In this document: in pieces, positions 23,901 through 36,497 of the stretch | How the letters are laid out: every line of letters starts with the position of its first letter | Position numbering within the stretch: the stretch's first letter is position 1 | Source of the DNA: Spirodela intermedia | Lineage: Eukaryota > Streptophyta > Magnoliopsida > Alismatales > Araceae | Assembly: GCA_902729315.2 (NCBI GenBank) | Contig: LR746278.1 | Coordinates: forward strand, 5,125,911 to 5,189,910 | Reading direction: 5' to 3' | DNA: 64,000 bases | Program-made: the position numbers and the translations under genes | The notes under the pieces: generated by a model | Database searches by the model: none | The model's input: the letters and a program-made list of their open reading frames with translations, nothing else | Told to the model about the DNA's origin: nothing

Positions 23901-24330
23901 TCGATAATAGTACAATAAGTATGAGAAGTGACTAATTTATTTGTGGCTTGGGGGGCGGTATCTTCAAGGAAAAAAAGCTTTGACAAATATAAGCCTTCCT
24001 TTTCATTTCCAGACCTCCACAGCGATCTGGTTAAAGTTATATCGTCTAATTAGGCCTAAACTATGCTCAATTGCTTGCAGACATTGCAGACCACAAGAAT
24101 ATATACGGACACAATGTCTACAAGCATTTGAGCATTTGGCCACCATTAGCTCCCTGAAAGTTCTGCCACATCTCGGAAATGCGAGAGACAGAAGTGACCT
24201 GGGTAATAATGTTTGGAATGTCTACAGGCATTTGAGGTCTGCAATTCCAGACCTCCACAGTGACCTGGTTGATAATGTCAACCTAGAATGTTGTCCGCCA
24301 CTCCTCTCAACAACTTGAGCTAAATATTAG
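23740..24330 (+). repeat. Dispersed repeat, copy 1
   Basis: Shares with 34945-35330 the order ATGTATGCCAA, GAGTGACTAATT-like TTTGTGGCTTG, GGCGGTATCTTCAAG, CACAGTGACCTGGTT, CATTGCAGACCAC and ATATACGG. Within this copy the blocks CAGACCTCCACAG and CATTTGAG recur at about 24010, 24245 and 24125, 24230. No coding content; family unknown. Confidence 0.6.
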
Positions 24331-24576
24331 CTCTGATGAGACCCAGTCCAAGTTTTGGTATGTTAATCCTGCCCTATATGTCATGTATACATATTAGAGG
24401 AAAGAACAAAGATAGATGGCTGATGCATACATACATACATAAATATATACATACGTACGTACATACGTAGATGCATAGCGAGAGAGATAGATATGGGCTG
24501 CCAAACAGATGACCGCGGAATAGATTCGTGACATGAGAAAGTAGACTGCAGACTCTTGGAACGGTCAGGTTTGTCG

Positions 24577-24945
24577 TGCAACAGCGTAATAATCATGGAA
24601 GATTTAGAGAATCATGTTTTCTCAAGGTTTGTATAGTGAAACATCGTAATAATCCTGGAACATTCATTTAGATAATCATGTCTTCTCAACGTTCGTACAT
24701 CGAAACCGCGTAATAATCATGGAATATTCATTTAGACAATCATGTCTTCTCAAACTTTGTATAATGAAACAGCACAATAATCATGGAACATTCATTTAGA
24801 CAATCGTTTCTTCCCAAAGTTTGTATAATTGAACAGCCTAATAATCATGGAACATTCATTTAGACAATTGTGCCTTCCCAAAATTTGTATAATTAAAGAG
24901 CGTAATAATTATGGAACATTCATTGGGACAATCATGAAACTACAG
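24577..24945. repeat. 64-bp tandem array, about 6 units
   Basis: Units carry GTAATAATCATGGAA, CATTCATTTAGACAATCATG, TCTTCTCAAA and TTTGTATAATGAAACAGC. The AATCATGGAA element ends at about 24600, 24660, 24724, 24788, 24852 and 24916, giving a period of 60 and then 64 bp. It lies 1.3 kb upstream of the NDA start codon. Confidence 0.9.
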
Positions 24946-26204
24946 CTCATATAAGGTTGCGGGGGAAGAAAGAATGAGCGAGAGAGAGGATCTCGCGAGC
25001 GTGCCCACTCCCTGAGACTTGTTTTCCACCGTCACATGGTTGTCGGGGTCAACCGCCGCCGTAGAATCTCTGGTGCCGGAGTTCTTTGACCCGTTTTTTT
25101 CAAGTCCCCTTCACGTGCCGCCTTTCAGACCGAAGAGCGATTCATCCTAGGGAGCGCAAGCGCAAGCGCGCAGATTTTTTAATTGTCGTAAAGACGCGGA
25201 GAGAAAGAGAGAGGAAGTTTCCAAGGTATGCTCGTGATCGACGTAAGCTGTGCTGTACGTCCAACTCGGATATTAGTCAAACGGAACGCTCTGCTACAAC
25301 AATGAGTCCTTAATTCGGATCCAGTCACTGGTTGGTGCCAGGTGAGGGAAGATTCTGCGCTGGCTGCGAATCATCTCGTCGTAAATGGCTTGCCGTCCAA
25401 GTCTGTTCTCTGCCCCCTGGCACCGTGCAGCACCTCTCTCTTTGTGTATTTCGCTTAATGTTATAAGAAAGAATGTAATGCAGAGTTTTGGCGAGGATCT
25501 GCCGGTCGGAATCAAGGGATGCCTCTGGTTTCCGTTCCCATCCTTACTCAGCAGTTGGCTGCTTAACTTTTTGGGTAACTTCGTTTCTTCAGTTCTTACT
25601 TCTCCCTCTCCTGTGAGCTGAATTCTAAGAGCCACCGCGCTCTTGGTTTGTTTTCGTTTGCTTTCTTCGATCCGAAATGAGAATTGATCCTTCGAGCGCT
25701 GAAAACCCAGTGTGATTTCTTCTTCTTCGAGCTCGGATAAGTGTCTATCCGGCTGTTCTCAGACTTTTTCCCCATCGAGCTCGTCAGGGAAATCTCCCCT
25801 TTTCTGTTTGACCGGTGCCGCAGTTCCCATTTACTTCTTTTCTGATTCGTTCATCAATCCAAATTAATAGACTCTTAATGAGAGGGGTGTTTAACCTTTT
25901 TCCTGCTTCCGTTTTCTAAAGGAACACAGTGTAGAATCCTCTGGCAGCTAGGTGAGATAGGGCGTTTGCTCTCTCTGTGTCTCTCTCCCTACAACACACA
26001 CACATGTCATCCTCTGTTGGGACGGGGTCGCCTAATGTATTCAATCACGGTGGAGGAAGACGACGTATAGGCTACATTCATCCTCTTCTATGATAGCTGT
26101 CTGCGGAGAGAACGAGCAAGCACTCTTCCTCGTGTTCTACTGTGCTCAGTCTGTGATAACGACAGTGTTTCTTCCCCTGCCGTTTCCCCCGCAGCATAGC
26201 ATAC
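24946..26204. other. NDA upstream region and 5' leader
   Basis: No other gene is recognised. A pyrimidine-rich tract TTTCCCCCGCAG ends at about 26193, ten bases before the NDA ATG, and looks like a 3' splice site. The gene may therefore have an intron in its 5' UTR. Confidence 0.4.
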
Positions 26205-28834
26205 ATGGCCTTGTCGAGGGCCACCCGAATTATACGCAGGCAGCCGCTAGCCGCCGATCTCCTGAGCCCCATCCGAGTTCCCAGCAACACCAGCAGCAGT
26301 CGTGCAGGGATCCTCTCTGGTAGCCTCCCTCCATCCGGACGGCAAAGTCTCCCCCCGGCCAGATACATCTCCACAGGTGCCAGTCTGCCGAATCACGTCC
26401 CTAGCTTCAGGGCTATAAGCACCACCCCCTGCCATCACTTCCCGTCGGCAGAGAAGATGGCCGAAGAGGAGGAGGAGGAGGAGGATGAGAAGGAGAGGAG
26501 GGAGATGCTGCCGGGGCTGGGGATGACGAAGCCGGGGGAGAAGCCGCGGGTCGTGGTTCTGGGCAGCGGGTGGGCGGCCTGCCGGTTCCTGAAGGACCTG
26601 GACACGGAGACGTACGACGCGGTGTGCGTCTCCCCGAGGAACCACATGGTCTTCACCCCCCTCCTCGCCTCCACCTGCGTCGGCACCCTCGAGTTCCGCT
26701 CCGTTGCCGAGCCCGTCAGCCGCATCCAGCCGGCGCTCTCCTCCTCACCCAACTCCTACTTCTTCCTGGCCTCCTGCACTGGCATCGACACGCGCAGGCA
26801 CGAGGTCTGCACAGTCCCCCTCTCGATATTTCTTACTCTTATCTTCACCACTCGTAAGTTTTTCTTTTAACACATTTACAGTGCGATACATTCTTAAAAG
26901 AATTCATAGTGCTACATATCTTGACCCTGAGCCTCATTCATAAATAAAAAACATGGTATTTTATTGAAGCAAAACACTGTCACGATAAGAACAATCGTCA
27001 AATATGGTAGTTCCCTCATTTTATTTTTGCGAAACACTGTCACGATAAGAGCAAAACACTGTCATCGATTATTTTAGCGCTTCGATTATTGAACCAAATC
27101 CTTTATATTGATCATCAGTTGTTAAGCTGATTGATGGGTCTTTCCCTCATTTAGATAAAGATTGTCAATTTGAGCAGGTAATCTGATTCCTCACAGGTGT
27201 ACTGCGAGGCCGCGCCAAATAGCGGCCTGCCCTCAGAGCCCTACAGGTTTAAAGTGGCGTACGACAAGCTCGTGATCGCAGCTGGCGCCGACCCGCTGAC
27301 TTTCAATGTCAAGGGGGTCAAGCCGCACGCCTTCTTCCTCCGCGAAGTCGGCCATGCGCAGGAGATCCGGAAGAAGTTGCTCCTGAACCTAATGCTCTCC
27401 GAGAACCCAGGTAAGCGTTCTTCAGATGTTGTCCCACGTCGGCTGTGAAAATTACCGAGTAAACGATTTAGACTTTGAAAAAGTCATGGAGTCGGATGGC
27501 GCGAGGGTCGCAGGGTTATCCGAGGCAGAGAAGAAACGACTACTGCACTGCGTGGTCGTCGGAGGAGGGCCTACCGGCGTCGAGTTCAGCGGTGAACTAA
27601 GCGACTTCATAATGAGGGATGTCCGACGGAGGCATTCTCACGTCAAGGACTACGTTCGCGTTACCCTCATCGAGGTACGTTTCAGTCTGATCACACGCTT
27701 GAACTCATAAAATCTCTCTCTCTCTCTGCGTTTATCTCTCTCCCTCTTTGTTGGATAAATGGGAGTAAAATTTGATTCAAAACAGGCGAACGAGATATTA
27801 TCGTCGTTCGACGTGAGGTTGAGGCAGTACGCCAACAATCACTTGACAAAGGTAAGGCAGGAACGAGATGAAACCCAGGGTTACCTGGTCTCTATGGTGG
27901 CTTGATACCTCGCTCCTGCATGCATCAGTGTGGGGTTCGCCTGGTGAGAGGCGTTGTGAAGGAGGTCCAACCGAGGAAGATCGTGCTTAACGATGGCTCC
28001 GAGGTTCCTTACGGGCTGCTCGTCTGGTCGACTGGCGTCGGCCCTTCGGAGTTCGTAAGGTCCCTCGATCTCCCCAGATCTGCCGGCGGAAGGTGCCTCC
28101 TCTTCTCTCCCCAGCTCTCCTCCTCCTCTCGCCCGGTAGAGGGACACGTGTTTTGGGCTGCTTCTCCGACTGACGGGGCTGTTTGCCGGAAATCTCTGCA
28201 GGATCGGCGTCGACGAGTGGCTGCGTGTCCCTTCCGTGGAGGATGTGTTCGCGCTTGGAGACTGCGCCGGGTTTCTGGAGCAGACGGGGAGGCAGGTGCT
28301 TCCGGCTCTGGCTCAGGTCCGCTCTTCTCTCACGAGACCCGCTTTGAAGGATGCCGGAGGACTAAAACATGCCTGGCGATTGAACAGGTGGCGGAGAGGG
28401 AGGGCAAGTACTTGGCGGTGCTGTTCAGCAAGATCGCGAAGCAGAACGGCGGAAGAGCGTCCGCCACCGGAGAGGTCGCCCTCGGAGAGCCCTTCGTGTA
28501 CAAGCACCGGGGAAGCATGGCGTCCGTGGGGCGTTACAAGGCTCTCGTCGATCTCAGGCGGAGCAAGGTCGGCAGCAGTCGATCGATCTCTCCTCCAGCT
28601 CTTGGCCCTCCGATTCTTCTTCTTCTGCATTTATTCGGCTCAGACGCCTGGTTCTTCTCCTCGCTGCAGGATGCTAAGGGGCTCTCCCTCGCGGGGTTTG
28701 TCAGCTGGCTCATCTGGAGGTCGGCCTACCTCACGCGCGTGGTGAGCTGGAGGAACCGGTTTTACGTCGTGGTGAACTGGGCGACCACCCTCGTCTTCGG
28801 CCGGGATAACTCCCGCATAGGAGGCTGCTCGTAG
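26205..28834 (+). CDS. NDA: Mitochondrial internal alternative NAD(P)H:ubiquinone oxidoreductase (NDA type)
   Basis: Type II NADH dehydrogenase of the inner mitochondrial membrane, matrix side. It passes electrons from NADH to ubiquinone through FAD without pumping protons, as a bypass of complex I. Exons: 26205-26804, 27197-27410, 27514-27674, 27786-27851, 27929-28092, 28202-28316, 28388-28567, 28670-28834; all GT-AG, sum 1665 nt, 554 aa. Residues 1 to about 85 form a basic, Ser-rich transit peptide, followed by a run of acidic residues. The FAD Rossmann motif [13 protein letters not shown] is near 114-127 and the NAD(P)H motif [15 protein letters not shown] near 285-299. An acidic residue ends the second beta strand (VTLIE), which favours [15 protein letters not shown] is the second FAD contact. 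The tail GRDNSRIG resembles the family's targeting end. No EF-hand is present, which argues against NDB. NDA1 and NDA2 cannot be told apart here. Confidence 0.93.
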
Positions 28835-29308
28835 AGAAGAGCCCCAGCGAAGCCAGTATATTTCTCTTCGGCTGCGGGACGCATCGCCTTCCTAACAAGT
28901 ACGATTTCACTAAGTGATCACTTCGCTTCAGAGGTCTGCCTGTAATCCAGAGGTGTCGCAGTGTCCTCTACCCGCGAGGAGAGATGATACGACGATGCTT
29001 CAGACTGTCGATGGTCCCTCATAGTATAAGAGGCAGGAAAGACCATGGAATGTAACACAACGAGACGGCTTCTCAGAGTCCGACGTCCTCGAAGCCAACA
29101 CCGCCGTACATGAGCAGCAAAGAACGAAAAAGAGGAGAGAAAATAATGGGAATGGTGAAAGAACATGTGAGCAGCCGCTCCACGACCCACGAAGAAGGAG
29201 AAGAATCCCCAGAGCACGCCCCGATCGGAGGACCCCCTTCGTCAGCTTCGTCGATATCCCCACGCGCAGGCCGCCGGCGAAGCAGCAACTGCAGCAAGCA
29301 GAGGGCGG
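28835..29308. other. Convergent intergenic space between NDA and SCAMP
   Basis: The two genes end tail to tail about 475 bp apart, so this stretch must hold both 3' UTRs and polyadenylation signals. Open frames on both strands are chance overlaps. Confidence 0.5.
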
Positions 29309-32300
29309 TCATATCGCAGCCCTCAGGGCGCCTCGCGCGGCCTCCCTCTTCATCTCGGCAGCCTTTCCGGACCCTCTGAAGTACATGTACACTTGCTGCA
29401 GACCCCAGCGATACAAATCGATCGTTCAGTCTCGACATCGATGGAGGCACCAAAACAATTGCGAGAAAGGGACGATGAGATGGAATTTTTCCGAGGCATC
29501 TTCCTCCCCCCCTTTTTTCTCTCTCTCCTCGAGTCAGACGACGTAATGAGGTAGAGTATACCAGAAAACCGTCGTCTTTTAAGAACGAAGACCACCCCAT
29601 TTTCGCCAAATCAAATCAGAACCCAACGTTGTTGAGCAGTGATTCAACCCTGCCTGAAGCATCATCACCTTTGATGAGAGCAGAAGAAACTGACCTGAAT
29701 AACCCATATACTGAGCAGAGATTCAATGCAGAAGAATCCGAACCCTATAAAGTACAATATCTGCAAACAACAAGTATCGAGTTACTCTGGATCGTCGATC
29801 CAAAACCATGATAAACGAAAATTGTCCGCGAGTGTTGACGGACAAAAACTGCCAGTAAATGCAAGGATCTCAAAAACCCAAAGTCAACGTTTATGCCGTC
29901 GACATCACTTATTTCCCCTTCTCCCTTCCAAAAAATGGAATAAACTTACCCCAACCGCAGCATGGTCGCCGACAACATCTATTGCTGGAAACATGCCACT
30001 GCACAAACAAAACATAGGAAAGATCAGCAAAATCCCGGAAGGAAAGATATGTTCTGATGCGAGACGAATATGTTTATAAACAGAATCCCCCTGAAATCAA
30101 GCACCCATTGGCAATGTGCACATTCAACAAAGCAAAAACTCATGCAGACAATTTGAAAAATTGTAGAAGAAGCCAAACCCTCTTCACGGGATGAGATCAA
30201 CTGAGTGCGCAACCAGTAAAACCCTTTCTTTTACGACAGTATATTGCCATGTTTAATCCAACAAATAATGATTTTTTATGCAACAATTCTGATGGCAAAG
30301 AGTAAAAAAGGTAGGCACTACAGATGTATGTTAGTTCTCAAGACCTAGAACCGGATCTCGTTAATGAATATCAAACCACGTCAATCAGAGTTTCAGATCA
30401 AAGAGAGATCACGAGGTAATCCCAAACCTCTCTCTAGCACTCGCCAATCAGTGCCATTTTCCACATTTATACACGACCTATCTGTGTTGTGTGTTTCAGC
30501 ATTCATTTCATTGTATTTATACACAGTGAGAACACAATAATCACGAAGAATATCAGGCATGTCTACCAAAAGAAGCAGTTTTGTCGATTAATTCATCAAG
30601 CTGTAATAAATCTGGATTCGTCTGCAACTCCAGGACAACAGATGTAAGGTAAAAAAAAGATATATATGGCATCTCAATCGTCCAACTATAACGACAAGAA
30701 AAACTTTCCAAAATATAAATGGCCATAAATAAACCTTTAGCAAGTCTTTTTTGTTCTATATGAAGGAAGACAGCTATACCTATTCTATACAGTCCAACCT
30801 TCATTAACTAGGTTTTTGAAAAACAGAATATCTGGAGACTTACGCTAAAGATTCTCCTTTAAAGATTACAGGCGGAGCCACAGCAGCGTAGACAACAAAG
30901 CATATGTGAACCTATGGCCAATGAGGGTGGAATCATATAAGTTATCATTCAATCGAAATTATACCATAAAGAAGCACTAAAAATATGCAGCTACTAAGCA
31001 TTTGAAAATGGAATTGGCAAAGGCTGACCAAGTAGAACAAAAAGAACCATCCAAACTTCAGAGCACTTTCAGTCCTGCAATCACCGACAAATTTTCAGCG
31101 AGTGGAAACACCACGTTGGGCCAAAAAATGAGACAAGTTAAATCTAGCTGGTTAGCTTAGACTGTTAAGAACAGAGAGAGCCATGAAACTACATTGCCAC
31201 ATTGTCTTACCTCATAGCACGGTAAAGAGGTCGGTACCACAAAACATAAGCTCCAGGGGACCCGGATATGAAGTATATAATTGCAAGGAACCATATCATT
31301 ACCCCTACAAGAAAATTATTCCGATCTTAGATTATTTAGTTTATGTAACTGTATTAGATGTAATACCCAAAAATGTTTCATAACAGAGAATTTTCACGTA
31401 ATTCACGCAGAGAAGTGCAAACTGCTGAAATTGGACCTGTACCTCGTCCTCCAATCCAAGCAGCGGTAACAGCTATGATGTTCCAGAAAAGACAAGCAGT
31501 CAACCCTGCAGAGAGTCCACAGTTCACGAAAATGCGAACAAAACTTTATGCTGACGAAACCTTTGCACTATTAAAAAAAATCATAAATCTGCCAAAAGAC
31601 AAACTGAGTACATTTTATTTCACAAACGCTGGGAACGAATATTTAAAGTTCAGGCTCAATCCATGATGAGTAAAAAGAAATTCTTCCTCCAAATTCAGGA
31701 AAACCCACAACATCAAATAGCAGAGGACAGATAACAACACAGGCTAACACGTTAAGAATTCAAAGCTTGAAATAGCTGCGTCAATAAAAACAGTTCCTCA
31801 TATCTCAGGAAATTCATGACACAGAATAGGAAAGCATACCTAACAAGGATGCAAATGCAAAATACTGCAACCTCTGTAGATGAATGGGGATTTCATTTGC
31901 AATGTGATGATGTATAATGGGGAAAAATGGTGGCCAATTTTTCTCCTCAATAACAATTCCAGCTGCAAAGAGAGCAAAACAAAATTGTGTTGCCTATTAG
32001 ATTCAATGAAGTATAAACCTAAAGCAGTATGGAGTATACGGAACATAAAGACACCTCGTGCAGCAGCTTCTTCCCTCCGTTTTAGTTCCTGCAATTTTGA
32101 CAGGTAAATGAAAACAGCATTTCATGCAACAGAAAAGCCACAAAAAAGCTACAATTTTCCATAAAAAATATTTATCAGAGGATGATAAGAAAAAGCCTAT
32201 AGAATAGCCATATCGGGAAAAAAAAATGATCTTGCATAATGGATGCTCTCATATCAAGAAATTGCAGTGCCGTGATGACACCAGACTAGGATTAAGAGTC

Positions 32301-35300
32301 ATACAAAATGGAAAAAATTTAGGCAATTAGTAGGATGAGATATTATTCTGCCCGAGTGTCCTCTCTCTCCCTTTAGTGCTTATTGGCATAGTCTTGCGGA
32401 CAACCAAGGCCAACATAGACACACAATTCAGCAGAATTAAGAACGAAAAGGCCAAGAAACGACTGGTGACTGAATGTCATAAACAGTCGGAAATATCCTC
32501 GTGAAAGCAAACTTCCATGTGACAACATCGTTCTGGGGGATTATGACCCTTTTAGAGTTGCAAGAGAAAGTATATTCAGTGTATGTAGATATTAGAAACC
32601 AGTAAAACAGAATTTAGCTAAAGAAATAGAAAAGTTTTTATGCTGATAGACCACGGATGTGAAACCCCCAGGTATATTAGTGTGTTCACCGTACTTTTTC
32701 CGCTGTTCTGGACAACTGCGGTTGCAGAACTTGGGATCTCGACTCCAATGCTGAGCTCCCTGAGCGAGCTGGCAAACAGCCAGCAGTCAAAAGATATGAA
32801 TCCTCATTCAAATAAAAAAAATGAAAAGAATGAATTTTTAGATGAGACCTGCGGAGATTTTCCAGTGAGGAGATTGTCCCCCCAGCACTGCATCTCTTTT
32901 CTTGTTTTTAGAAAATTTTACGAGGATAGTACTTTTCAATTCTAAAAGCCTTATGCGCAACTTACAGTTTTGTACAATCTTTTAAAATAAGAAGCCCCTG
33001 CCTCAGCCAAGTATTTCAATCCCCATTTTTTTATAAGGCTACGAAAAAACCTGGAGTTCAGCTCCATGTTTTGATACAGGATGAAAAGCGACATGAACAC
33101 TGTTCATGTAGTCATCTATATCCAGAGTTTGCACTATTTTGATGTGATGGCTCTTAATCCTATGCTGAAAAAAATATGTGTTTCCACCATGGCACTCATA
33201 CTTTTTCTCCTCATCCCATGCCCTCTTGCCTTCAACGGCATTGCCAATCCGTCATTCACAGCTACGTCAAGAGTGTCAATGAATTGCCACATGAATGTAA
33301 ACAGACTCGAGAGGTACAAAGTTGATAGCCAAAACACGAAAAAACTAGCCACCTATATGTGCACCTGAATCAAATAAAATAGGTGGAGGATCGGCAGTTG
33401 TAATTTTCTAAACAATGTTATGTACCTGTTCCCTCTTCTTAAGTTCAGCTTCCTTCACCAGAAGTTCTTTCTCCCTCTTTTTAAAATCCTTATCAAAAGA
33501 GAAAATTAAAGACGGAAATATCAGGCTGAAGTTCTAGACACCAAATCAGCATTTAAATTTACAAGATACCTTTGCATTATCGAGAGGAATGTCAACTGTG
33601 GCACCACGGTCATTGTAAAAGTCAACTGGTTCAGGAGGAAGAGGTGAAAGCCTGGAATTTGAGGCAGGAGGGACACTCCCAAGGTTCTGGGAAATTCGCA
33701 AAACACTAGTTAGGCACGAATAGCATCTACAAAAATAGACAGCAGACAAACACTAAAAGACGGTACATAAAAGAATACTATGGTTATAAAAAGGAAAAAA
33801 ATAAAAGAGCACAGGTATTAACAATAACTGAGTAACTATGGTTAAATATTCTTATGATATTTCAATGAAAAATTGCTGTTTTATCAAGAGAATACCATAC
33901 AGTCGTAGTTTAATTCATTAAAAAATTCTACATCTCATATTACATGATTTGTAGGATAAACGATAGTTTGTATCGGAAATACAGTGCATCTTAAAACACT
34001 ATTGAAGCGGTTAAATATTTGAAATTTTGAAAGAGCAATAAATTTCATCTTATGCCAGTTATAGAAAAGAGAGAAAAATATGCATTGGCTAAATTATGAC
34101 AAAAAACATGTTCAAGTATTTTGGTTGTTAAAGAAAAAGTCAGCAAAACAAGGACAAAACATCTTGCTCTACCGTGGGAATGTATTCACGGTCTCTGGGA
34201 GCCCATATTTGTACACGTGTAACGATACTGAGGACGTTTTCCATCAGATATCATGCTCTACCGTCTTCTTCTGAGAATATAAAGTACTGGAACCAAGCTA
34301 AGAAATGGATGACATCTTCAATCATCAAAGGCCTACTTGGGATCCACATATTTTTGCACATCTTGTGGATGGCTGCTGACAAGTGTTATTGAGTTGATGG
34401 AAGATAACATAGGTGAGTTGAAAGATGAAGTTAAACCTTTGATTGGTAGAATAAAATTAATCAAAGACTAGGAGAAGAAAAAAGGGAATGGATGAAAGTG
34501 ACGATAAATTAACAACCTCAGTGTGTCACCACGTTTCTCAAAAGGCTCAGTCTAAGAGAAAGGGCATGCTGAATACAAAGTATGAGTAACTTACCACAAA
34601 CTAAACACATGAAGATGGCACGAGCCTTTTATCTTGAAGAAGGGTAGTTCTCAGTCACTCTAGGATTTAAGAGTAGGGACAAGGAGAGGTATGACTTAGT
34701 GGACGTCTCTAGGAATCCGGAAAATTTTTACATAGCCCAGAGGGTTGAAGTCACTTGTCATAAAAAGAGAAAACGAGCTACAAATAGAAAAACTTCAATA
34801 AATGGGACAATATTTGATGATACTTAAAGACAGAATTCAGCGCATGATAGGACTGTAGGAACTATTCATTAATTTTACTTTGTTTTTTGTTCATTTTATT
34901 CTGAAGTTGGGAAGGGGATTACGTCACTTTAACATGTGAAACATTTCATGAAAAATAAGAATCTAGTAAGATTCTGAATAAGTTACTGAATTAGGGTAAC
35001 TAGAAAGAGTAGAATTAATTTTCTGATAATGTATGCCAACCTTATTTAAAATGTTAATAGTAAAATGAGTATGAGAAAGGACTAATTCATCTGTGGCTTG
35101 AGGTGGCGATATCTTCAAGCAAAAGAACCTTGACCTCCACAGTGACCTGGTTAGAAGTTATGTCGACCAATCAGGCCCAAATTATTCTCAAATGCTTGTT
35201 GACATTGCAGACCACTAAAGTATATACGGGTAGAAACCCTTCTCACACAGTGCTTCATAACACTGATTTCTGCCTATTGCATTTCCCAGATGTAGCAGCA

Positions 35301-36497
35301 CTTTAAGAGAGCTGATCGTGACCATGGAAATAAGATGACCCGAACAGAGATCCCGGTGAGATCGAATTGGCAACTGGGAAGCTTTTAAAGCGCCGCAGTA
35401 CCGGCAGCCACAACCTGATACTTGTGAGAGAAGATAGTCGCACCTTATTTTCAAAGCGGCTAGCCCCCATTTCAAAGTGCACGCAATAAGCTCGTGCCCC
35501 ACTAGATATAAAACAGCAGGTGTACACTCCATTTCAAAAATGGGGTCTACACATGCGAGCTGCTCAAACTAAAGCAACTTAGACTGTAACTCTAATGGCA
35601 AGAGGAGATACCATTCAGATTCCACATGGCATCTCAAGATTACAGGCCACCACCCCGCCTATAGAAAAAGGAAAAGAACAAGGGGAAAAAGAAAAAAAAA
35701 AACTCTGGGTTGCAGCAACTTTTCTGTCTGAAGCTAGCTCGCTCTTTGCCCAAGATGCTGAGCATGTTGACTATATCTTCAAAACTTGGTCACCCTGAAA
35801 GGAAATGGGAGGATAACTGCGCGCAGCACATGCCGTCAACCAAACACTAATGACCCATAAGATTATAATGAGCAGTGATCTACTAGATCATATGCATTCC
35901 TAATTCTTGCGTTACTGAATGAGAACCAGAAAAATGTCACGTAGTTAGATGAGCAATCGTCGAGTTTCTGGCAATGTTTGAGCAGATGGATACATAAACC
36001 TTGTGTTGTTCGCACCACCATAACCACCGTTCAGAAGATGTAAAAATGCTGTGTTTTCTTCAGATGAGACTGATCCCGAGTGGGGTCAGAATGGATGCAG
36101 CTACTACAATTGATCCTTGAGCCATCATCCCGACCTCCGAAAACCATTCAAATCTTGGCAGAAATCCATTGCGTGGCAAAGTCAATCTCGCCGGATAGAA
36201 AAAGGGGCAGGGGCAATGAAACAGTCTAAGGGCCCTCGTCGGAAAGCAAGATACGAGGTCTCTTGGTTACCGGCCTCAGGCCCTCAAGGACAAGGATCGC
36301 TGAGCCCTGGTAAACGCGCATTGTGAAGGAGAAACCCCAGGATTGATTATTCTTGGAACAGATCCCCCATCGAATGCCCATTCCCAGAAGGAAGATCGAG
36401 AAAGGAAGAGATGAGGAAGACAATGTCGCAGCGCGAGATATATGCAGGGATTCACCTCCTCCTCGTCGAATGGGTTGTTGTCGTACAGGCCCGTCAT
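29309..36497 (-). CDS. SCAMP: Secretory carrier-associated membrane protein (SCAMP), model incomplete
   Basis: SCAMPs are four-pass membrane proteins of the trans-Golgi, early endosome and plasma membrane that act in vesicle traffic. Readable exons: 36497-36456 ([14 protein letters not shown], with the NPF motif), 33686-33570, 33488-33426 and 32088-32055 (charged coiled coil with [16 protein letters not shown]), 31962-31840 and 31505-31443 ([14 protein letters not shown] and TM1), 31304-31211 (TM2, YRPLYRAMR), 31074-31029 and 30911-30844 (TM3), 29998-29950, and 29395-29309 ([18 protein letters not shown], stop). These join in frame to 261 aa. Two parts expected from the family are missing: a few codons (VNPF) between the first two exons, and the exon for the fourth membrane helix. 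The exons around each gap end and begin on codon borders. It may be a working gene with exons I failed to see, or a decaying copy. Confidence 0.8.
34945..35330 (+). repeat. Dispersed repeat, copy 2, inside SCAMP intron
   Basis: Resembles 23740-24330 in order and orientation (GGCGATATCTTCAAG, CACAGTGACCTGGTT, CATTGCAGACCAC, ATATACGGG). It lies in the 2.8-kb first large intron of the SCAMP gene. Ends were not defined. Confidence 0.6.

Noticed and set aside
28236-28745. 169-codon plus-strand frame
   Set aside because: Overlaps NDA exons 6-8 in another phase; the spliced NDA frame explains the region.
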